Shown here: one piece after another, positions 44,038 to 52,983 of the stretch
Layout: each line of letters begins with the position of its first letter
Numbering within the stretch: position 1 is the first letter of the stretch
Assembly (NCBI RefSeq): GCF_000719265.1
Contig: NZ_JOFL01000007.1
Coordinates: 186,001 to 250,000, forward strand
Length of the DNA stretch: 64,000 bases
Source of the DNA: Streptomyces roseoverticillatus
Lineage (GTDB): Bacteria > Actinomycetota > Actinomycetes > Streptomycetales > Streptomycetaceae
Reading direction: 5' to 3'
Notes under the pieces: generated by a model
Seen by the model: the letters and a program-made list of their open reading frames with translations, nothing else
Databases searched by the model: none
What the model was told of the DNA's origin: nothing
Translations under genes and position numbers: made by a program

Positions 44038-46122
44038 TCAGATGCCCACCGCGTCCCTCGACGGCCTGCGGTCCGGGAACTCCTTGCCCGTCAGGGTGGT
44101 GAGTGGTGCCGCCTTCACCGCTGTTTCCTCGTACTCCTCCTCCGGGTCGGAGAGGGCGATGATCGCGCCGCCCACCCCGTAGCGGACCCGGTCCGGCGTG
44201 ACGACTGCCGTGCGGATCACTACGCTCAAGTCCGCCGCTCCTGTGAGGGAGAAGTAGCCGATCGCTCCCGAGTACACGCCTCGCGGGCCTTCTTCGAGGG
44301 CGTCGATGATCTGCATCGTGCGGATCTTGGGCGCTCCCGTCATCGAACCCGGCGGGAAGGCCGCCCTCACGCAGCCGACCGCGGAATGCTCCTCGCGCAG
44401 TGTCGCCCGCACCGTGCTGACCAGCTGGTGGGCCTTCGCGTAGCTCTCCACACGGAAGACGTCCTTCGCCTCCACCGAGCCGATCTGTGCGCAGCGGCCC
44501 AGGTCGTTGCGGACCAGGTCCACGATCATCAGGTTCTCCGCGCGGTCCTTCTCGTCGGTCGCGAGGTCTTCGGCGAGCCGGGCGTCTTCCCGGGGCGTCG
44601 CGCCGCGTGGGCGCGTGCCCTTGATCGGGCGCGATTCCGCCCGGCCCTCGCGGTCGATGCGCAGGAACCGTTCGGGCGAGGTGCTGAGCACCGACAGCCC
44701 GCCGAAGGAGAGCAGGGCGCCGAAGGGGGCGGGGCTGGTGCGGCGCAGGTAGCGGTAGCCGTCCCAGGGGTCCAGCGTGCCCGCGGTCTCGGCCATGTTG
44801 GTCAGGCAGATCTCGTACGACTCGCCCGCCGCGATCTGTTCCTGGCACGTGTCGATCAGCCGGAGGTACGCGTCGCGGCCGTGGCGCAGGTGCAGGGCGC
44901 CGGGGGTGCCGGGGCGGCGGGCCGGAAAGGGGCGCAGCCCGGTGAGTGCGGCGAGCCTGCGGGCGGTGGTGTCGAGCCAGGTGCGGGCCGCGGACTCGTT
45001 GCCGTCCTCGGCGAGGGCGAGGAGGTGGGTGGTGCCGGTGGCGTGGTCGAGGACGACGGCCCGGTCGGCGAAGACCATGGTGGCGTCGGGCTCGTCGGAC
45101 CGGTGGCCCGGTTCGCCGCCGCACTCGGCCTTCAGGCCGTAGCCGAGGTAGCCCACCCAGCCGAGCGCGAAGTCGAAGGGGAGGGGCGGCACTTCGGTGC
45201 GGGTCGCCCGCAGGTCCCGGTCGAGCCAGTCGAGGAACTGTCCTGTGACGACCTCGGTGGGGCGGCGCGAGCGGACCGTCACCGTGCTGCTGTGGACGTC
45301 GGCGGTGGCGGTGCGGGCGAGCGGGCCGGAGGCGTCCCCCATGATGGAGAACCTGCCCGTCCGCTCGTCCCGGCTGCTGCTGTCCAGCCAGTACGGGTGC
45401 GGGCCCCTGCGGAACAGGCGGTCGAACACCACCTCGTCGTCCCAGCTCGTCGGCAGGGCTGCTGTCAGGATCCGCAGGCTGCGGGACGGTTCTTGCTGCT
45501 TCTTCCGGGGCGGCGCGGGCGTCTTGGGCGCGGGGATCACCTTCCTGTGGCGTTCGCTCAGCCTTCGGAAGTTGTCCAGAATGCGGTGCCCGTGCTCGCT
45601 TCCGATCGACTCCGGGTGGAACTGCACGCCCCACAGCGGGCGCTCACGGTGCCGCAGCCCCATCACGATGCCGTCGGGCGTCCGTGCCGTCACCTCCAGG
45701 GCGGCGGGCAGCCTGCGGGCGGCCAGCGAGTGGTAGCGCACGGCCGGGAAAGGGGACGGAAGCCCCTCGAACAGGCCGCTGCCCTCGTGGACGACGGGCG
45801 AGACCCGGCCGTGGTACGGCTCCGGGGCCCGGCCGACTTCGCCCCCGTACAGCAGGGCGATGCCCTGGTGGCCCAGGCAGACGCCGAGCGTCGGCAGCCC
45901 GCCGCTGCGCAGGATTTCCGTGCAGATACCGAAGTCCGCCGCCCGTTCCGGGGATCCCGGGCCGGGCGATATGACGACGTTGTCGAATTCGGCGAGGTGT
46001 TTTTTCCGCCAGGTCCGGTCGTCGTTGGTGACGACTTCCGGTTCGCGGCCGTTGACCTCGGCCAGGTAGTGGAACAGGTTGTAGGTGAAGGAGTCGTAGT
46101 TGTCGACTAATAACGTACGCAC
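44038..46122 (-). CDS. pabAB: Aminodeoxychorismate synthase, PabA-PabB fusion, with two TTA codons
   Basis: Fused glutamine amidotransferase and ADC synthase, 694 residues, making 4-amino-4-deoxychorismate from chorismate and glutamine. The PabA part starts LLVDNYDSFTYNLFHYL and has GVCLGHQGIALLYGG. The PabB part has SYEICLTNM, the ADC-specific PIKGTRPRG with its lysine, and GAPKIRTMQIID. Fusions of this kind serve chloramphenicol- and candicidin-type pathways. Codons 4 and 5 are both TTA (46108-46113), so translation should be strongly bldA-dependent. No pabC lyase or PapB/PapC gene is nearby, so the fate of ADC is unclear. The GTG start lies 18 bases after the methyltransferase stop. Confidence 0.92.
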   Translation of the reverse strand: MRTLLVDNYDSFTYNLFHYLAEVNGREPEVVTNDDRTWRKKHLAEFDNVVISPGPGSPERAADFGICTEILRSGGLPTLGVCLGHQGIALLYGGEVGRAPEPYHGRVSPVVHEGSGLFEGLPSPFPAVRYHSLAARRLPAALEVTARTPDGIVMGLRHRERPLWGVQFHPESIGSEHGHRILDNFRRLSERHRKVIPAPKTPAPPRKKQQEPSRSLRILTAALPTSWDDEVVFDRLFRRGPHPYWLDSSSRDERTGRFSIMGDASGPLARTATADVHSSTVTVRSRRPTEVVTGQFLDWLDRDLRATRTEVPPLPFDFALGWVGYLGYGLKAECGGEPGHRSDEPDATMVFADRAVVLDHATGTTHLLALAEDGNESAARTWLDTTARRLAALTGLRPFPARRPGTPGALHLRHGRDAYLRLIDTCQEQIAAGESYEICLTNMAETAGTLDPWDGYRYLRRTSPAPFGALLSFGGLSVLSTSPERFLRIDREGRAESRPIKGTRPRGATPREDARLAEDLATDEKDRAENLMIVDLVRNDLGRCAQIGSVEAKDVFRVESYAKAHQLVSTVRATLREEHSAVGCVRAAFPPGSMTGAPKIRTMQIIDALEEGPRGVYSGAIGYFSLTGAADLSVVIRTAVVTPDRVRYGVGGAIIALSDPEEEYEETAVKAAPLTTLTGKEFPDRRPSRDAVGI

Positions 46123-46140
46123 GTTTCCCCCGTTTCGGCG

Positions 46141-46890
46141 TTATCGGACGACTTCCGGGCGGCGGACGGAATCCGCCGCCGGCGTCACTTCCATCAGCAT
46201 GTGCTCGACCTCGTGCGGGCCTTCCCGTACGACGGTGCGACGGACCACGTCCAGCCGGCGGCCGCACGCGTCGGCGATCCGGTGCAGGGCGGGCACGTCC
46301 CCCCTGGCGCTGAAGTGCAGCAGGACCCTGCCGCCCGGGGCGAGCCGGTCCGCCGCCTGCTGGAGGAAGCGGCGGTGCGCGGCATAGCCGGGGTCGACAT
46401 ATGCCCTCTCGTGCATGGTCCTGGGCCGGTAGTCCGGCGGCGCGAGCACGAAATTCGAGTGCCAGAAAACCGTGTCGAACCCCTCCTGTCCGGTGAGGCT
46501 TTCGAAGAGGTCGCTGTGCAGGCCGGACACCCTGTCCGGCACTCCGTGCCGGGCCGCGTTCATCTCGGTGTTCAGCACCGCGGCGGGATTGATGTCGGTC
46601 GCGAGGACCCGGGTGCAGCCCGCCAGGGCGGCCGCCACCGCCACGACGCCGGTGCCGCACCCGACCTCCAGGAGCGATCCCTTGCGGAGGACGGCGGATT
46701 CCGTGGCCCTTTCCGTCAGGTCCAGGAAGTCCAGGGTGATTTCCGTCGCCGGCGAGTAAATCGGAGCAAACACCTCCGGTAACAGATCCCACTCCCGGCC
46801 GCACATCGTGAAAACGTCCGGCCGGTCCTCCCGCACGAGCGCCCGGCGGCTGCGCTCCAGAGAGAGCCTGTAGTCCCGTACCCCCGTCAT
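46141..46890 (-). CDS. SAM-dependent methyltransferase (class I), with a TTA codon
   Basis: Methyltransferase of 249 residues. Motif I is LLEVGCGTGVVAVAAALAG near residues 72-90, the acidic loop is ATDIN, and a later motif is FDTVFWHSNFVLAPPDY, resembling the NPPY region of HemK/PrmC-like small-molecule or protein methylases. Codon 37 is TTA (46780-46782). First gene of a two-gene unit with pabAB. Likely an O- or N-methylation of the product, but the substrate cannot be read from the sequence. Confidence 0.82.
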   Translation of the reverse strand: MTGVRDYRLSLERSRRALVREDRPDVFTMCGREWDLLPEVFAPIYSPATEITLDFLDLTERATESAVLRKGSLLEVGCGTGVVAVAAALAGCTRVLATDINPAAVLNTEMNAARHGVPDRVSGLHSDLFESLTGQEGFDTVFWHSNFVLAPPDYRPRTMHERAYVDPGYAAHRRFLQQAADRLAPGGRVLLHFSARGDVPALHRIADACGRRLDVVRRTVVREGPHEVEHMLMEVTPAADSVRRPEVVR

Positions 46891-47160
46891 ACCGATCCCC
46901 CTGAATCAGCGACAACTCCCCGACCCGGGCCGGGTGTTCATCAACCTTCACCTATAGGGACGCTAAAGAGGAAGGTGATCCAGTAACACACCCGCGAGTT
47001 TCGGCGGTGGTCCGGACACCACCGCGCGGGGCCCGCCGCCCGCCACCGGCCCCGCTTGATCGGCGGCGGTTGACGCGCCACTGCCGGTGTGCATAGCTTC
47101 CCCGCATACCGTGCCGCGGCTCTATCCGTGCGGCAGAGCGCACCGGACCCGGGGGGCATC
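46891..47160. promoter_or_regulatory. Divergent promoter region between the methyltransferase and the PucR-type regulator
   Basis: 270 bases shared by two outward units. It includes an A/T-richer patch (ACCTATAGGGACGCTAAAGA near 46950-46970), the likeliest promoter position for the minus-strand unit. I see no clear operator palindrome. The regulator's own control region would lie at about 47050-47150. Confidence 0.4.
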
Positions 47161-49137
47161 GTGTCGCAAGGCATGTCCGAGGACGGCATATTCGCCGTGC
47201 TGGAGCTATTGGCCGCCGGGGCGCCGGCCCAGGAATACGAAGCCCTCGCCGAAGAGATCCGCGCTTCCGGTGCGAGCGCCGCGGTCCTCGCCCGGCTCGA
47301 CCGGGCGGTCCAGCTCGGTCTGACCATACGGACCTGGGCGGAGCGTCAGCAACAGCGGGAGGCCGGGCTGTCCGCCCTCGTCGACACCGCGCGCGACCTG
47401 GCCACCCCGCACGACCTCGACACGCTGCTGAAGGTCATCCTGCGGCGCGCCCGGCTGCTGCTCGCCGTCGACATGTCGTACATCGGAATGTACGACGAGG
47501 GGGAACGGTACGTCACCATCCGCGCCTCCGACGGCCACACGACCGCGTTCAACGTGGGGCTGCGGCTGCCCGGCGGCAGCGGGCTGGGCTCCGCCGTCAT
47601 GTCCAACCCCTCCCCCTTCTGGACGCCTGACTATCTCGCCGACGAGCGCATCCAGCACAGCGGCGACATCGACTACGTGGTGAAGGCCGAGGGACTGCAG
47701 GCCGTCCTCGCCGTCCCGCTGAACCGCGGGGCGCGCCCCTTCGGCACCCTGTACGTCGCCGAGCGCAAGGTCCGGCACTTCACCACGGACGAGATCGCGC
47801 TGCTCAGCTCGCTGGGCGACCTCGCGGGCGTGGCCATAGAGAAGGCCGAGCTGCTGGACCGGACCACCGCCCTGGTGGCCGAGCTGGAACAGCACTCCAC
47901 GCGGGTCGAGGCGGGGCTGCGCAGCGCGCAGGAGCTCAGCGACGCCCAGCACCGGCTGATCCAGCTGGTGCTGGCCGACTGCGACCTGGACGCCCTGGCC
48001 CGGGCGTCGGCCGCCGAGCTGGGCGCCGCCGCCGTCCAGGTGTGTGCCGCCAACGGCACCATCCTCTGCGCCTCCGGGCACGTGCGGGACGAGGGCGCGG
48101 ACCCCGAGTCGCTGCTCGTGCCCGCCGCCATGGACGCCCACGCCGCGCGCGAGCCCGTCGCCCTCGACGACGGGCTGTGGGCCGTGCCGATCTCCGCGGG
48201 CACCGGCAGCAACCTCGGCACCCTGCTGCTGCGCCCCGACCGCCCCGGCTCCGTGCAGGACGAGCGCCTGCTGCGGCTGGTCGCGCAGGTCATGGCCGTA
48301 CAGCTGCTGGTGGAGAGCAGCCGCACGGCGATCGCGGAGGGGCAGGTCCGCGACGACTTCCTCGCCGACCTGCTGGCGAGCCCGCAGCGCCCGCCCCACC
48401 AGCTGGAGACGCACGCGCGGCGGCTCGGCATCGACCTGAGCAAGCCGCACGTCGTGGTCGTCGCGCGCCCCGAGGGCGACGCCCGCGGCAAGATGGCGAT
48501 CTGGGCGTCGTCGTACGCGCACCGGCTCAGCGGGCTCAAGAGCATGCACAACGGCTGCGCGGTGCTGCTGCTGCCCGGCACGGACGCGGGCGGCGCGGGC
48601 CGCGCCGTCTCCGCGGAGCTGTCCCCGCTCCTCGGCCACCCGGTGACGGTGAGCTCGGCCGGCCCGGTCGCGGGGCCGGCCTCCGTCCACCACGCCTTCC
48701 AGGAGGCGCTGCGCTGCCTGGACGCGATGACCTCGCTCGGGGTGATCGGCCGGTCGGCGTCGGTGCGCGAGCTGGGCTTCCTCGGGGTGCTGCTCTCCGA
48801 CAACCACGACGTCGAGGGGTTCGTCGACTCGGCCATCGGGCCGGTCATCGACTACGACCAGCAGCGGTTCACGGACCTGACGCGCACGCTGGAGACGTAC
48901 TTCGAGGCGGGCGGCAGCCCGACGAACGCGGCCAAGAAGCTTCATGTGCACCCCAATACGGTGGCCCGGCGCCTGGAGCGGATCAGCGAGCTGCTGGGGC
49001 CGCAGTGGCAGCAGCCCGAGCGCGCCCTGGAGGTGCAGCTGGCCCTGCGGGTCTTCCGGGTGCGGCACAGCCTGCGGCTGGGCGAGCGGGCCGCGCCCGC
49101 CGAGGGCGGCGGCCCCCCGGAGGCTCAGGAGACGTAG
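47161..49137 (+). CDS. GAF-domain PucR/CdaR-type transcriptional regulator
   Basis: Likely cluster-situated regulator of 658 residues. A GAF sensor domain occupies about residues 75-215 (DMSYIGMYDEGERYVTIRAS, VLAVPLNRGARPFGTLYVAE). A coiled segment and a second GAF-like region follow. The C-terminal PucR helix-turn-helix is near residues 580-620 (AGGSPTNAAKKLHVHPNTVA). Family members respond to small metabolites and activate adjacent genes. GTG 47161 is chosen because GGGGGGCATC precedes it; the frame is open upstream to 47089. It ends with a 13-base convergent overlap with the IS701-like gene. Confidence 0.85.
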   Translation: MSQGMSEDGIFAVLELLAAGAPAQEYEALAEEIRASGASAAVLARLDRAVQLGLTIRTWAERQQQREAGLSALVDTARDLATPHDLDTLLKVILRRARLLLAVDMSYIGMYDEGERYVTIRASDGHTTAFNVGLRLPGGSGLGSAVMSNPSPFWTPDYLADERIQHSGDIDYVVKAEGLQAVLAVPLNRGARPFGTLYVAERKVRHFTTDEIALLSSLGDLAGVAIEKAELLDRTTALVAELEQHSTRVEAGLRSAQELSDAQHRLIQLVLADCDLDALARASAAELGAAAVQVCAANGTILCASGHVRDEGADPESLLVPAAMDAHAAREPVALDDGLWAVPISAGTGSNLGTLLLRPDRPGSVQDERLLRLVAQVMAVQLLVESSRTAIAEGQVRDDFLADLLASPQRPPHQLETHARRLGIDLSKPHVVVVARPEGDARGKMAIWASSYAHRLSGLKSMHNGCAVLLLPGTDAGGAGRAVSAELSPLLGHPVTVSSAGPVAGPASVHHAFQEALRCLDAMTSLGVIGRSASVRELGFLGVLLSDNHDVEGFVDSAIGPVIDYDQQRFTDLTRTLETYFEAGGSPTNAAKKLHVHPNTVARRLERISELLGPQWQQPERALEVQLALRVFRVRHSLRLGERAAPAEGGGPPEAQET

Positions 49138-50375
49138 CCGAGCCGCAGGCTCTCCTCCGGGCGGCCGGTCAGCGCGGCCACGGCGTGGGCGGCGGAGGCG
49201 AGCGTGACGTGCCGGTGCCAGCCGCTGAACGAGCGGCCCGCGAAGTCGCGGATGCCGACCTCGTCGGAGATCTCCGTGAAGTCCCGGTCGACGCGGTCCA
49301 GGAGTTTGCCCAGCCGGACGAGGGCGGCGGGCGGGACGTTGACCATGTCCGTCAGCCACAGCTCGGACGGCCAGCGCCGGCCGTTCTCCCCCACGCCCAG
49401 CAGGAGTAACTCCCGGCGCCGCGCGGGCCCCGGCACGGCCGCCGAGCGCAGCGCCGGCAGCCCCACGCGCACCGCCGCGGTCAGCGCGGTCCGGACCACC
49501 CGGGAGGGGCCGTGGTCGCGCCACATCACCGGGCGCCGCAGGTCGCGGGCCGCCCCGAGGATCTGGTGGGCCGGCAGCGCCTCCGCGCCGCGGCCCGGCA
49601 CGGCCGGGCCGGAGACGGTGAGCCGCAGCGAGTGGCTGACGCGGGCCATGGCCGGCACGCCGCAGGCGCGCAGCCGCAGCAGGGCCGCGGGAGCGTCCAT
49701 GTCGCGGGCGTCCAGCACCAGGGGGCGCAGCGGCAGCCCCCAGTCCCGCATCATCCCCGTGTACGCCTCGACGGTGCACTCCCCCAGGGTCTCCGGGCGG
49801 ACCGAGTCGGGGATGGAGGCCTGGCCGCGCCGGAGCCCGTCCTGCAGCCAGGCGTCGGAGAGGTGCAGCCGCCAGTTGACGGGGGTGCTGCGCTCGGCGG
49901 AGGCGGCCCAGACGCCGACGGCCTCCTGAGCGTTGAGCACCTGGCCGACGGCGGGGCAGAAGCGCCGGTCGACGCCCACCGAGTTGTCGCCGGCCTTGGG
50001 GATGACCATCGGGCGCACGACCCACGCGTGCGGGGGCGAGACCCGGGCGAGGTAGTGGGCGAGCGCGCGGCGCACGGGGATCCAGTCCCAGGTGGAGCTG
50101 GAGATGAAGTGGTGCAGGCTCTGTTCGGCGGCCTGGCCGCCGATGAGCGCCGCGATGTTGCGGATGGACTTGCGGCCCTGGGTGCCCAGCAGGCCGCGCA
50201 TGTAGGCCTCGCCCCGGCGTCGCTGGTCGCTGCGCGGCAGCGAGGCGAAGAGGGCGGCGCACAGCTCGGCCAGTACGTCGTCCTGGGGCTCGGGGCCCTG
50301 GGGCTCGGGGCGGGCCGGGGCGGGAACGGCGGGCCGTGCGGTCCGCGGGTAGAGAGCAACACCACTCATCGTCAA
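49125..50375 (-). CDS. IS701-family transposase-like protein, apparently catalytically inactive
   Basis: A 416-residue protein with the IS701/DDE_5 layout (GRKSIRNIAALIGGQAAEQ, then HFISSSTWDWIPVR). The first catalytic site, VVDDTGF in active members, reads WVVRPMVIPKAGDN here, so the aspartates are gone. The second, around LVLDARDMD, is also rearranged. No terminal inverted repeats or target duplications were seen around it. Such stand-alone relatives are common in Streptomyces antibiotic clusters and are thought to be domesticated, perhaps regulatory. It faces the PucR-type gene. Confidence 0.8.
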   Translation of the reverse strand: MTMSGVALYPRTARPAVPAPARPEPQGPEPQDDVLAELCAALFASLPRSDQRRRGEAYMRGLLGTQGRKSIRNIAALIGGQAAEQSLHHFISSSTWDWIPVRRALAHYLARVSPPHAWVVRPMVIPKAGDNSVGVDRRFCPAVGQVLNAQEAVGVWAASAERSTPVNWRLHLSDAWLQDGLRRGQASIPDSVRPETLGECTVEAYTGMMRDWGLPLRPLVLDARDMDAPAALLRLRACGVPAMARVSHSLRLTVSGPAVPGRGAEALPAHQILGAARDLRRPVMWRDHGPSRVVRTALTAAVRVGLPALRSAAVPGPARRRELLLLGVGENGRRWPSELWLTDMVNVPPAALVRLGKLLDRVDRDFTEISDEVGIRDFAGRSFSGWHRHVTLASAAHAVAALTGRPEESLRLGYVS

Positions 50376-50773
50376 TCCCCCATCTCGGCAGCTGGGTGGC
50401 TCTCTCCACGGTGCTGCCGCGCACCCCCCGGCGCCCAGGTGTCAAGGCCACCCGCGCGCCCCTCCTGATGGTGGCCTCACCACCACCCGGCGGTCCGTGA
50501 GGCGCCGGACGGCGCCCCGTAGAGCCCCCGGGGTGTGCCCGGACCACCACCCGGCGGCGGGCCGGGGGGCCACTCGGAGGACGGGGTCGAAGCCGCGCGG
50601 GGCGTTGCGGATACGGTGGTCCCATGCACCGGCGCGGACGGCCCCTCGGGGGAGGTTCCGCGCCGATACCGCGGGCAGCATTCGGCCACGCGGGCGCAGC
50701 AAACCGGGAAGGAACACGTGAGCAGGTTGTTGGTGCAGGTCAGCGCGGTAGTCCGGAGCGTGGGGTAAGCGTC
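50376..50773. other. Divergent intergenic region before ceoB
   Basis: 398 bases with no supported gene. CACCACCCGGCGG occurs twice (50481-50493 and 50545-50557), and a small hairpin (GGTGGCCTCACCACC) overlaps the first. It must hold the promoters of the IS701-like gene (minus) and the ceoB-ceoC pair (plus), which I could not place. Confidence 0.5.
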
Positions 50774-51439
50774 GTGCACATTGTGATCATGGGCTGCGGG
50801 CGCGTGGGCTCGGCCCTCGCCCAGACCCTTGAGCAGCGGGGTCACACGGTGGCCGTGATCGACCAGGACCCGACGGCCTTCCGCCGCCTGGGCTCCGGGT
50901 TCGGCGGCCGCCGCGTCACCGGCGTCGGCTTCGACCAGGACACCCTGCGCGAGGCGGGCATCGAGGAGGCGGGCGCGTTCGCGGCCGTCAGCAGCGGCGA
51001 CAACTCCAACATCATCGCGGCCCGGGTGGCCCGCGAGATGTTCGGCGTCGAGAACGTGGCCGCGCGGATCTACGACCCGCGGCGCGCCGAGGTCTACCAG
51101 CGGCTCGGCATCCCGACCGTGGCCACCGTCCGGTGGACGGCCGACCAGATGCTGCGGCGGCTGCTGCCCTCCGGCGCGGAGCCGCTGTGGCGCGACCCGA
51201 GCGGCGGCGTGCAGCTGGCCGAGGTGCCGGCTTCGGAGGCCTGGGTCGGCCACAAGATCAGCAAGCTCCAGGAGGAGACCGGCGTGCGGGTGGCGTTCCT
51301 CACCCGGCTGGGTGAGGCGATGCTGCCGACGTCCTCGACGGTGTTGCAGGAAGGCGATCTGGTGCACGTGATGATGCGCACCGACGAGGTCGAGAAGGTC
51401 GAGGCGTCGTTCGCGCACGGCCCCGAGGAGGCGCACTGA
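50774..51439 (+). CDS. ceoB: TrkA-family potassium uptake regulator, CeoB-like
   Basis: Peripheral membrane regulator of K+ transport, 221 residues. The RCK_N Rossmann domain begins at once (VIMGCGRVGSALAQTLEQRG, acidic end VIDQDP), and a TrkA_C domain follows from about residue 135 (EAWVGHKISKLQEETGV). GTG 50774 is chosen because the domain starts at residue 3. The stop overlaps the ceoC start by one base. The partner transporter is not encoded in the same operon; the KimA-like permease at 15396-17447 is a candidate. Confidence 0.88.
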   Translation: MHIVIMGCGRVGSALAQTLEQRGHTVAVIDQDPTAFRRLGSGFGGRRVTGVGFDQDTLREAGIEEAGAFAAVSSGDNSNIIAARVAREMFGVENVAARIYDPRRAEVYQRLGIPTVATVRWTADQMLRRLLPSGAEPLWRDPSGGVQLAEVPASEAWVGHKISKLQEETGVRVAFLTRLGEAMLPTSSTVLQEGDLVHVMMRTDEVEKVEASFAHGPEEAH

Positions 51440-52119
51440 TGAGGGTCGCCATTGCCGGTGCCGGTGCCGTCGGCCGCTCCATCGCGGGCGAGCTGCTGGA
51501 GAACGGCCACGAAGTGCTGCTCGTCGACAAGGCCCCGACCGCCATCTCGGTCGAGCGGGTGCCGCTCGCGGAGTGGCTGCTGGCCGACGCGTGCGAGATC
51601 ACCTCGCTGGACGAAGCGGCGCTGCAGCGCTGCAACGTGGTCATCGCGGCCACGGGTGACGACAAGGTCAACCTGGTCGTCTCCCTGCTGGCCAAGACCG
51701 AGTACGGGGTGCCCCGGGTCGTGGCCCGGGTGAACAACCCCAAGAACGAGTGGCTGTTCAACGAGTCCTGGGGCGTCGACGTGGCCGTGTCCACGCCGCG
51801 CCTGATGTCGGCGCTGGTCGAGGAGGCCGTGAGCGTCGGCGACCTGGTGCGCCTCATGCGCTTCAGCCAGGGCGACGCCAACCTGGTCGAGCTGACGCTG
51901 CCGCCCGAGTCGGCGCTGGCCGGCACCCGGGTCGGCGACGTGGACTGGCCGGACGACACCTCGCTCGTCACGATCATCCGCGGCAACCGCGTCCTCACGC
52001 CCAGCGGCGAGGACGCGCTGGAGGCCGGCGACGAACTCCTGTTCGTAGCGGCACCGGCGCGCGAGGAGCAGCTGGAAGACCTGCTGTCGGCGACGCGGGG
52101 GGACGGCACCTCCGCCTGA
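51439..52119 (+). CDS. ceoC: TrkA-family potassium uptake regulator, CeoC-like
   Basis: Second RCK protein of the pair, 226 residues. Starts MRVAIAGAGAVGRSIAGELL with NAD-loop acid VDKAP, then a TrkA_C domain from about residue 140 (NLVELTLPPESALAGTRVGD). CeoB and CeoC are thought to form a mixed complex that senses nucleotides or c-di-AMP. A long hairpin lies just past the stop. Confidence 0.88.
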   Translation: MRVAIAGAGAVGRSIAGELLENGHEVLLVDKAPTAISVERVPLAEWLLADACEITSLDEAALQRCNVVIAATGDDKVNLVVSLLAKTEYGVPRVVARVNNPKNEWLFNESWGVDVAVSTPRLMSALVEEAVSVGDLVRLMRFSQGDANLVELTLPPESALAGTRVGDVDWPDDTSLVTIIRGNRVLTPSGEDALEAGDELLFVAAPAREEQLEDLLSATRGDGTSA

Positions 52120-52134
52120 GGTCCTCTCCCCGGA

Positions 52135-52189
52135 CATACGTGAGCGCCGGCGGACCGGGTTGCCCGGTCCGCCGGCGCTCTCACGTATG
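52135..52189. terminator. Strong bidirectional terminator between ceoC and the DUF3159 gene
   Basis: CATACGTGAG + CGCCGGCGGACCGGG pairs with CCCGGTCCGCCGGCG + CTCACGTATG over 25 bp, with only a two-base bulge and a three-base loop. It lies between two converging genes, 16 bases from ceoC and 21 bases from the DUF3159 stop, so it can serve both strands. Confidence 0.85.
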
Positions 52190-52209
52190 CGGGAACGGCC
52201 GCGGCGGCC

Positions 52210-52980
52210 TCAGAGGCGCCGGGACGCGTCCGGGACGAGCTCGTCCTTCGCGCTCTCCGCGCCTTCGGCGCGCTCCGCGGCCTCCGCCGCTTCCGCCGCC
52301 TCCATCTCCGCGATCACGTCGATCGGCGGCGGCGCCTTGGCCAGGAAGATCCAGGTCAGGTAGACGGACAGCAGCATCGGCGGAATGCCGAGGGCCACCT
52401 TCACCCAGCCGAGCTCCGTGGCGTCGCCCCACCAGTACAGCGGGAAGAGGATCGCCGACTTGGCCAGCAGGATCAGGCCCCAGGCCCAGCTCGCCTTGGT
52501 GTAGGCCACCTTGCGGCCGGGGTTGCGGGTGCGCCAGGAGAGGTTCTCCTTGAACACCGGCCCCAGGATCAGCCCGAGCAGCGGATAGCCCGCCAGCGAC
52601 GTGACGATGTACGCCACGGCCAGGCCAAGGGTGTAGAGCATGCCCGGCAGGTGGAAGTTCTTGGCGTCACCGGTCATCATCGCGAAGACCGCGCCGATGG
52701 CCACGCCGAAGACGCCGCTGAAGGCGTGCTTGACGGTGTCCTTGCGCAGCAGCCGGGCCACGCCCATCAGCAGCGAGAGGCCCAGTGCGGCGATGGCCGC
52801 GGTGTGGATGTCCCGCTTGGCGGTGAAGATCGCCACGAAGACCAGCCCCGGCACGGTCGTCTCGACCATGCCCCGCACCCCGCCGAAGGCCTCGAACAGG
52901 GCGGCCTTGGTGGCTGCCGACGCGTCGGCGTCACCGCCCGTCCCCTGCTGGTCAACGATCGGCTTGTCGAGAGACGTCAC
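52210..52980 (-). CDS. DUF3159 membrane protein
   Basis: Integral membrane protein of 256 residues with about six hydrophobic segments (e.g. GLVFVAIFTAKRDIHTAAIA, LYTLGLAVAYIVTSLAGYPL) and a charged Glu/Ala-rich C-terminal tail. Function unknown. In actinobacteria this family is regularly found beside ceoB/ceoC and a small OB-fold protein, as here. The GTG start lies three bases after the OB-fold gene stop. Confidence 0.87.
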   Translation of the reverse strand: MTSLDKPIVDQQGTGGDADASAATKAALFEAFGGVRGMVETTVPGLVFVAIFTAKRDIHTAAIAALGLSLLMGVARLLRKDTVKHAFSGVFGVAIGAVFAMMTGDAKNFHLPGMLYTLGLAVAYIVTSLAGYPLLGLILGPVFKENLSWRTRNPGRKVAYTKASWAWGLILLAKSAILFPLYWWGDATELGWVKVALGIPPMLLSVYLTWIFLAKAPPPIDVIAEMEAAEAAEAAERAEGAESAKDELVPDASRRL

Positions 52981-52983
52981 CCG

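Noticed and set aside
49125..50375. Active insertion sequence
   Set aside because: Catalytic residues are degenerate, and no terminal inverted repeats or target-site duplications were seen.
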